Positions 6,044 through 10,885 of a stretch of 10,885 nt of DNA are shown piece by piece. A program made the position numbers and the translations under genes. A model generated the notes under the pieces. It saw nothing but the letters and a program-made list of their open reading frames with translations, ran no database searches and was not told where the DNA came from. The stretch is from Scytonema sp. UIC 10036 (GTDB taxonomy: Bacteria; Cyanobacteriota; Cyanobacteriia; Cyanobacteriales; Nostocaceae): assembly GCF_009725235.1 (NCBI RefSeq), contig NZ_WJFC01000315.1, forward strand, positions 1 to 10,885. Reading direction: 5' to 3'. The number at the start of each line of letters is the position of its first letter. Position 1 is the first letter of the stretch.

Positions 6044-8756
6044 CTACAACTTCTGGTGTTACGGAGAAGGTAAGAACTGTTTCATCGACTCCTTTGAGTT
6101 CTAAGGGACTGCATTTGGTAATTTCTTCATCTTGCAAATAATCTGCTACGGCTGCAGAAACTAGTATAGTGCCGGGAATAGCTGCTTGTTGCAATCGGGC
6201 TGCAATGTTTACACTGGGACCGATGGCTGTGTAATCGGCGCGTTCGGAACTGCCAAACATTCCCACAACTGCTGTACCTTGATGGATACCGCAGCGAAAC
6301 TGAACGCCAGTACGTCCGTCACTGTCAAAAACGCCTTGCTCTGTCCAACGTTTGTTTAATTGTGAGAGCGATCGCAGCATGGCTCTAGCTGTATTAATAG
6401 AGCGTCGTACTTGCTCGTTGGGTGTGAGTTCTTCTGGTGCTCCAAATAGAGCTAATATGGCATCTCCCATAAACTTATCTACTGTACCGCCGTTGTTAAA
6501 TACGGCTCGTGTCATTTCTTCTAAATATTCATTTAATAATTCTGCTACTTTGCGCGATCTTAAAGTATTTGATAGTTGCGTAAAACCGACAATGTCACTG
6601 AATAAAACTGTAATTAAACGAGGTTCTGGTCGTAAATCTAAAACGAGTTCTCCTACGGCTGCTTTTTGTACTAAAACTGTTGGTAAAAACCGCTTTAGTA
6701 CTGATTCTGTCAAATAAGTATTCAACTCTAAAACCCGCCGTTCGTTTTCTTTTAGGGCTAAAAGATTCCTAACCTCTGCCAGAAGTTCTCGGTCATTAAA
6801 CGGCTTTGCCAAATAAGCATCTGCACCGCGTTCTGTACCTTCAATCCGAGTTTCTTCATCAACTTTTGCCGTTAGTAAGATGATGGGTATCCCTTTTAAC
6901 TTCTCCTCATTGCGGATTTCCCGAATCATTTCCAATCCGGATATTACAGGCATCATCAAATCGCTAATAATCAATTGCGGTATAAATTCTCTCGCAATCC
7001 GCAAACCTTCTAAACCGTTACGGGCTGTACGTACTTGATAGCCATGAGCACGTAGAATACTTGATACGTATGTTCGCAAATCTGGATTATCGTCTACTAC
7101 TAAGACAGATGCTTTGGGGGTGTTAGAAGAATTCGCTGTGGCGGCTTTCTCATCTTCCCAGGTTCCTTGTCCCCAATTCCCTGTTTCTTCTTCTATGAGT
7201 TCCAAGTCTGCTAACTCTACGCTAGCGCGACTTATATTCAACTCACATGGTGTTTCCAGAACTTGCTCAACGTTTAAATGCGTACTACCGGGAATCAGGG
7301 AGACGGTGAAGGTTGTTCCTTTTCCATACACTGATTGAACAGCAACTTCACCACCATGGAGTTCCACCAATTCTTTAACAAGAGCCAAACCCAAACCACT
7401 TCCCTCATAAGAGCGATTCTCTGAACCTTCTGCTTGACGGAAACGGTCAAATAGATAGGGAATTTGCTCTTTAACAATACCAATTCCGGTATCTTGTACC
7501 TGCAACAAACATCGGTTTCCTATCGAGCGCACGGTGACAGCGATCGTGCCGCTATTTGGAGTAAATTTCATTGCATTTGACAAGAGATTATACACCACTT
7601 TGTCAAATTTTTCCATATCTAAATAGACTGTAGGGCAATCTTCTAGCTGACTGAGCAGATGCAATCCTTTTTTTTCACAATAGGGGCGAAACGATTCTAT
7701 AATTTGATTGACAAATTCCGCTAAATTACAAGGTCGGAAACCGGGTTGCATTCTACCTGCATCCAATCTTTGTAAATCTAGCAATTGATTGACGAGCCGC
7801 AACAAACGACGGGAGTTACGCAATGCGATCGCACTTTGTGAGTAAGACAGCCCTTCTTTTGAAGCAACTGCAGCCTCCAAGGGTCCCTGAATTAAAGTTA
7901 TGGGAGTGCGGAACTCGTGAGAAATGTTTTGAAAAAATTCAGTTTTTTGTCTATCTAATTCCAGCAAGCGCTCAGCTTGATCGCGCGTTTTTTGATAGAG
8001 GCGTGATTGCTGTACGGCAATAGCTGCTTGAGACGCGACGGCTTTCGCCAAATCTATTTCTGATGGCAGCCATTGCCTTGCCCTGTGATTTTCACGCAAG
8101 GTAATACTTCCTGTGATTTTACCATCAGCTAGTAAAGGAACTACTAATAGCGAGCGGGCTGGGAGTCGCAATGGCAAATCGAATCCTCTGATTTCCGGCG
8201 GACATTGGTTCATATCGGCGATCGCAATTGGTTCTTGTGTCCGCAATATTTCTTGTAGAATAAGATTTTCTTTAATAGGCGATTGAGATATGGGTAACTC
8301 GTGCTTCCCGTTCTGCTCGTACTTGCTAGAATTTTCACTTAATAAAGTGTTTTGAAAACTGTCATACAAACCCACACGTTGAACAAATTCATCTTCCTCC
8401 GTCCATAAAGACAGAACACAACCGTCCACTTGTAAAGCTTGTCCCAATTGTTGGGTAATAGCAGCAAAAATCTCTTGAGGATCTAAGCTAGAGCGAATCG
8501 CACTGGTAATTGTATTAATCAGAGATTCCCGCTTTGCCAAAGCGCGAACTTGCTCGTAAGCATAGGCTTGAGAAAGAGCTAACGCTGCTTGATCTGCTAC
8601 CATCATGACTAACTGCACCTCGTCTTCCTCCCAAATGCGGGGGGTTTTGCACTGGTGCAGGGCGAGTACAGCCATCAGTTCTTGTCGGCAGATGAGCGGT
8701 ACTATCAAGCTAGAGCAAATTTCAGCCTCAGCAAAAGCTGTTGCACGACTTTTCAA
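6033..8756 (-). CDS. cyaC: CyaC-like GAF-histidine kinase-REC-adenylate cyclase (3' part of a split gene)
   Basis: Signal-transducing cyclase expected to make cAMP under phosphorelay control. In order: remainder of GAF 1 (about 1-68), GAF 2 (about 75-250), HisKA with phospho-His280 (NISHEFRTP), HATPase with N-box (Asn390/Asn394), G1 DTGIGI (422-427) and G2 GSGLGL (452-457), REC with Asp555/556, phospho-Asp599, Thr629 and Lys651, then a class III cyclase (about 710-895). Cyclase metal ligands Asp721 (FSDIVGF) and Asp765 (KFMGDA) are present, as are Lys761 and Asp841, typical of ATP rather than GTP use, and Asn850/Arg854 of the transition-state set. The listed start is a TTG with no good Shine-Dalgarno. 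The frame stays open upstream to a TAG at 8904-8906, reading WETREVQVINQVATDDRIQG, which is clearly GAF sequence. It is therefore probably the downstream piece of a gene starting at 9571. cyaC is assigned from architecture and total length. Confidence 0.8.
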   Translation of the reverse strand: MKSRATAFAEAEICSSLIVPLICRQELMAVLALHQCKTPRIWEEDEVQLVMMVADQAALALSQAYAYEQVRALAKRESLINTITSAIRSSLDPQEIFAAITQQLGQALQVDGCVLSLWTEEDEFVQRVGLYDSFQNTLLSENSSKYEQNGKHELPISQSPIKENLILQEILRTQEPIAIADMNQCPPEIRGFDLPLRLPARSLLVVPLLADGKITGSITLRENHRARQWLPSEIDLAKAVASQAAIAVQQSRLYQKTRDQAERLLELDRQKTEFFQNISHEFRTPITLIQGPLEAAVASKEGLSYSQSAIALRNSRRLLRLVNQLLDLQRLDAGRMQPGFRPCNLAEFVNQIIESFRPYCEKKGLHLLSQLEDCPTVYLDMEKFDKVVYNLLSNAMKFTPNSGTIAVTVRSIGNRCLLQVQDTGIGIVKEQIPYLFDRFRQAEGSENRSYEGSGLGLALVKELVELHGGEVAVQSVYGKGTTFTVSLIPGSTHLNVEQVLETPCELNISRASVELADLELIEEETGNWGQGTWEDEKAATANSSNTPKASVLVVDDNPDLRTYVSSILRAHGYQVRTARNGLEGLRIAREFIPQLIISDLMMPVISGLEMIREIRNEEKLKGIPIILLTAKVDEETRIEGTERGADAYLAKPFNDRELLAEVRNLLALKENERRVLELNTYLTESVLKRFLPTVLVQKAAVGELVLDLRPEPRLITVLFSDIVGFTQLSNTLRSRKVAELLNEYLEEMTRAVFNNGGTVDKFMGDAILALFGAPEELTPNEQVRRSINTARAMLRSLSQLNKRWTEQGVFDSDGRTGVQFRCGIHQGTAVVGMFGSSERADYTAIGPSVNIAARLQQAAIPGTILVSAAVADYLQDEEITKCSPLELKGVDETVLTFSVTPEVVANR

Positions 8757-8791
8757 TTCGTGACTATCGCCTTGAATGCGATCGTCAGTAG

Positions 8792-9571
8792 CTACTTGAT
8801 TAATAACTTGAACTTCACGAGTTTCCCATAGTGTTTGGGAGAGGAGGGAGAGGCAGACAGGGGAGGGGGAGATGGGAAGATAAGGTAGACAAGGTAAAAA
8901 GTTCTACTGTATCTTCGTGTCCCCCTGTCTTCCGTGTCCCCCTTGTCTTCCGTGTCCCCTCCCTTCCACGACTTTCTGATAATAAATTCTTCATTCACCA
9001 GTTGGTTATCTTGAAAGGGACGTAAAAGACACACGTCTACTTCCAACATATGACCTACAGTATCTACAATTGCTTGTAAAATTTGCCGATAATCTAGAGC
9101 GCTACGAATCGTATTGGTAACCGTGTTCAGCAGCGACTCTTGGCGGAGGGTACGGGTTAATTCGCGGGTTCGGGCTTTCAAAACATTGTGGGTATCCAAA
9201 GCTTGGCGTACCAATGTTTTCAGTTCTTCGGCTTCCCACGGTTTAGTGACATATTTAAATACCTTACCGGCATTGATTGCTTCCACCAAATCTTCGACAT
9301 CGGTGTAGCCAGTTAAAATAATCCGAATAATATCTGGATATTGAGTTGCTGTTAAACTCAGAAATTCTGTACCACTCATCATTGGCATTCGTTGATCGGA
9401 GATGATGACTGACACATCTTCTTCTTTTGCCAACAGTTCTAGTGCTGCTGGACCAGAGTTCGCTCTCAGTACCCTATAGTCTCGATAAAAGGTACGATAT
9501 AGCAAATCAAGGTTGTCGGGTTCGTCGTCAACAACCAAAATAGTGGGTTTACTGTTTGCTTGGGATTTCAT
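8792..9571 (-). CDS. cyaC: REC-GAF N-terminal part of the CyaC-like protein (truncated by an insert)
   Basis: N-terminal receiver plus the start of a GAF domain. REC (about 9-125) has acidic Asp15/Asp16, phospho-Asp59 in SDQRMP, Thr87 and Lys110 in YVTKPW, so it should be phosphorylatable. A helical linker (about 126-145) leads to a GAF start, LLNTVTNTIRSALDYRQILQAIVDTVGHMLEVDVCLLRPF (148-186). From about residue 203 the sequence becomes low-complexity insert-encoded GDTEDK repeats and a Ser/Pro tail, ending out of frame at a TAG. The ATG at 9571 is supported by AGGA about 9 nt upstream on the minus strand. Joined to the downstream reading frame it gives about 1,133 residues, close to what I recall for Anabaena CyaC (about 1,155). 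Alone, it would be a receiver with half a GAF. Confidence 0.75.
   Translation of the reverse strand: MKSQANSKPTILVVDDEPDNLDLLYRTFYRDYRVLRANSGPAALELLAKEEDVSVIISDQRMPMMSGTEFLSLTATQYPDIIRIILTGYTDVEDLVEAINAGKVFKYVTKPWEAEELKTLVRQALDTHNVLKARTRELTRTLRQESLLNTVTNTIRSALDYRQILQAIVDTVGHMLEVDVCLLRPFQDNQLVNEEFIIRKSWKGGDTEDKGDTEDRGTRRYSRTFYLVYLIFPSPPPLSASPSSPKHYGKLVKFKLLIK
8826..8962. repeat. Repetitive insert that splits the cyclase gene
   Basis: On the + strand the left part (about 8836-8895) is almost all purine. The right part (8908-8961) is three 18-nt units (8908-8925, 8926-8943, 8944-8961) of the form TGTCTTCCGTGTCCCC. Pieces occur in both orientations, for example AGACAGGGG (8855-8863) with CCCCTGTCT (8922-8930). 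Read in the upstream frame it encodes GDTEDK-GDTEDR and then a Pro/Ser tail unlike any GAF domain. Removing exactly these 137 bp rejoins the frames as RKSW-K-ETREVQ. It matches the intergenic minisatellite type frequent in Nostocales; no transposase or clean terminal repeats are seen. Confidence 0.7.
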
Positions 9572-10164
9572 GCACCGCTTTCCTGCTGCAACGGCAGACG
9601 CATAAATAATAATCCGATCGGGTAGTTATATGTCAGAGTCAGGTGAAAGCAGAGCATTTTAAGTGGTAGGGCCATTTGCCTACGTAACTGCTGAGCGGAG
9701 GAAAGTTTGTTCACAGCCAATTGCCTCAATTGCTGGTATGGATTACCATTTACAAGGGATGCACTCCGAGTGAGGTAGATGGGTAACCTTTAGTCTTACA
9801 GAATCATTGAATTCTTGCCAACTCTATCCCTCACCTCCGGCGAGAATCGTTAAACACCACTATGCAGCTTTCAGGAGTGGGTGAAAAAATCCATCTAGTG
9901 AGGCTGCATACTTAAGTTTTCCCGCCACAGCACCATTGCTAACATTTTTCAGTAAATTTTATTTATGGCGAGCGTGGTAGAGTTTGTAATATTACTACAA
10001 TACGGGGAAAAATCAAAGTATACTATCAGACAAATACTTAACTCCAATTTAACAATCAACACGGGCAAACTGCCACAATACTCCTTATATTACCTGCAGT
10101 CCGATCTTAAATTCACCGGAAATCTTAAAATTCTCTTATTCGGTTAGATGGTGTTTTAGGATAG
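9572..10164. other. 593-bp non-coding region between the cyclase and GNAT genes
   Basis: The divergent genes on each side need promoters here. Toward the cyclase, AGGA (9584-9581 on the minus strand) is a plausible ribosome binding site, and a weak CTGACA/TTATTA promoter lies further up. Small inverted repeats are GTAGG/CCTAC (9666-9683), AGAAT/ATTCT (9800-9815), GTGAGG/CCTCAC (9770-9834) and the stronger pair at 9861-9910. A 60-codon ORF at 9965-10147 has an AT-rich composition and no protein-like pattern, and I do not call it. No known RNA family or riboswitch was recognised. Confidence 0.5.
9861..9910. repeat. TATGCAGC/GCTGCATA inverted repeat with structured interior
   Basis: TATGCAGC (9861-9868) and GCTGCATA (9903-9910) are perfect 8-bp complements. 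They can extend inward by T-G and T-A pairs and enclose a smaller GTGG/CCAT stem (9877-9880 with 9891-9894) capped by GTGAAAAAAT. The fold is about 50 nt with no T tract on either side, so a terminator is unlikely. It may be a leader-RNA structure, an operator pair or chance. Confidence 0.4.
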
Positions 10165-10818
10165 TTGAGAACAGTAACACTCCATAAAATCAAGATTAAA
10201 CTAGCTTTGAAACCCTGGTTTTTTCATTCGTCATTACAACAGCCAGCTACCGACGCCGCTCCCAACGCCCCCTCTAAGTTTCAAATCCGTGCAGCTACAC
10301 CTGCTGATTTGACTGGCGTTGCCCAAATCATTGCTGAGAGTTTTCACTCCCAAAATGGTCTTCTAGGATGGCTTTTTCCAATATTGCGTTTGGGTATTTA
10401 TGAAGATTTAAGACATCGTCTTGCGTCAAGTGCTCCCCATCACCTTTGTTTGGTCGCGGCTAACACGACAAACTATAGGGCGGATGATTTAGTTGGTACA
10501 GTAGAGATGGGTGTTAGATTCAATGATTCGTGGAATGAAGTTTCGAGGAGCGTTCTTTACTTATCCAACCTTGCTGTTCATCCTACATATCGCAGACAAG
10601 GAGCAGCATCAGGGTTACTTCTAGCTTGTGAAAAAGTAGCGTTGAATTGGGGATTTCAAGATTTATATCTTCACGTTTTAGAAAATAACTACGAAGCCCG
10701 CCGCCTTTATTTTAAGGTGGGGTATCGAGTCTACAAAGTAGAGTCTTGTCTGAATGCTTTTTTCCTGAGACGTTCGCGGCAGATTCTCCTACATAAGCGT
10801 TTGACCAGTGACCAGTAA
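10165..10818 (+). CDS. GNAT-family N-acetyltransferase
   Basis: Acetyl-CoA-dependent acyltransferase of unknown substrate. The GNAT fold begins at about residue 40 (FQIRAATPADLTGVAQIIAESF). The central strand LYLSNLAVHPTYRRQGAASGLLLACEKVA (131-159) carries the acetyl-CoA pyrophosphate loop RRQGAA (143-148). The C-terminal LYLHVLENNYEARRLYFKVGYRV (167-189) is the conserved last helix and strand of RimI-like members. A 40-residue N-terminal extension rich in Lys and Pro precedes the domain. A stop immediately upstream (10162-10164) forces the start to be the TTG at 10165 or later; AGGA stands only 3 nt before it, so the start is doubtful. The C-terminal Thr-Ser-Asp-Gln and the TAA stop are encoded by the heptamer array. 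Confidence 0.78.
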   Translation: MRTVTLHKIKIKLALKPWFFHSSLQQPATDAAPNAPSKFQIRAATPADLTGVAQIIAESFHSQNGLLGWLFPILRLGIYEDLRHRLASSAPHHLCLVAANTTNYRADDLVGTVEMGVRFNDSWNEVSRSVLYLSNLAVHPTYRRQGAASGLLLACEKVALNWGFQDLYLHVLENNYEARRLYFKVGYRVYKVESCLNAFFLRRSRQILLHKRLTSDQ

Positions 10819-10885
10819 CCAGTAACCAGTGACCAGTGACCAGTGACCAGTGACCAGTGACTAGAAGGCTTATGTTGGTCACTGG
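10804..10885. repeat. ACCAGTG heptamer array with inverted copy
   Basis: Eight in-phase units of ACCAGTR (10804-10859; units 2 and 3 end in A) are followed by 17 nt and then GGTCACTGG (10877-10885), the reverse complement of CCAGTGACC. The last units and the inverted copy can form a strong hairpin just after the GNAT stop codon. The window ends there, so a T tract or further units cannot be judged. It is the same family as GTCACTG at 4538-4558, in opposite orientation. Confidence 0.92.

Noticed and set aside
6352..6717. 121-codon + strand ORF
   Set aside because: Lies wholly antisense to the cyclase domain, whose conserved motifs confirm the minus-strand frame.
8836..8880. Possible G-quadruplex in the purine-rich half of the insert
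   Set aside because: Only three G-runs of 3 or more are closely spaced; the fourth needs an 11-nt loop, so support is weak.
8831..9025. 64-codon Gly/Arg-rich + strand ORF in the insert
   Set aside because: Produced by translating the purine-rich repeat; low complexity and no start signal.
9697..9706. GGAGGAAAGT resembling the conserved 5' core of bacterial RNase P RNA
   Set aside because: The following bases do not continue the core, and no partner conserved regions (the AGA..AAUG or ACAGAA-type blocks) occur downstream; an isolated 10-mer match.
9965..10147. 60-codon + strand ORF before the GNAT gene
   Set aside because: AT-rich, no recognisable domain, no Shine-Dalgarno sequence, and overlapping what is probably the GNAT promoter/leader; most likely random.
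10804..10859. Possible CRISPR array
   Set aside because: Units are 7 nt and directly contiguous, with no spacers and no cas genes; this is a heptanucleotide tandem repeat.

Overview
The window reads as chromosomal DNA of a filamentous, probably heterocyst-forming (Nostocales-type) cyanobacterium. The grounds are eight copies of the HIP1 octamer GCGATCGC (starting at 3122, 3909, 4342, 5092, 5658, 6368, 7825 and 8218), several in-phase heptanucleotide tandem arrays of the STRR kind, a GACACGGAAGA-type minisatellite, and a CyaC-like sensor kinase/adenylate cyclase. No phage, plasmid, transposase or CRISPR gene is visible.

Left third (1-4300, + strand): a complete high-affinity phosphate ABC transporter operon, pstS-pstC-pstA-pstB. 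It is preceded by a Pho-box-like element and a perfect 20-bp palindrome that overlaps the candidate -10, and it closes with an intrinsic terminator. A second terminator-like hairpin with an 8-T run lies between pstS and pstC, which would let the binding protein be made in excess over the membrane and ATPase subunits.

Middle (4300-6050, - strand): a tRNA-Gly(TCC) with a recognisable promoter, then a TonB-like protein with one N-terminal membrane anchor, a long Pro/Glu/Ser-rich periplasmic spacer and a TonB-like C-terminal domain. Heptamer arrays lie on both sides of it.

Right half (6033-9571, - strand): what looks like one long gene for a CyaC-type signalling protein (REC-GAF-GAF-HisKA-HATPase-REC-class III cyclase). 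It is cut into two reading frames by about 137 bp of repetitive purine/pyrimidine-skewed DNA inside the first GAF domain. Removing exactly that block rejoins the frames into about 1,133 residues. Every catalytic and phospho-acceptor motif on both sides is intact, so this is either a fresh pseudogene, a functional split into two proteins, or a sequence that needs a -1 shift or a single-base correction.

End (9572-10885): about 590 bp without a convincing gene but with inverted repeats, then a GNAT acetyltransferase on the + strand that runs into another heptamer array. A recurring theme is that all three genes next to heptamer arrays (TonB-like, the cyclase and the GNAT protein) take their last residues and stop codon from the array. 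Two unrelated proteins therefore share the C-terminus Ser-Asp-Gln.
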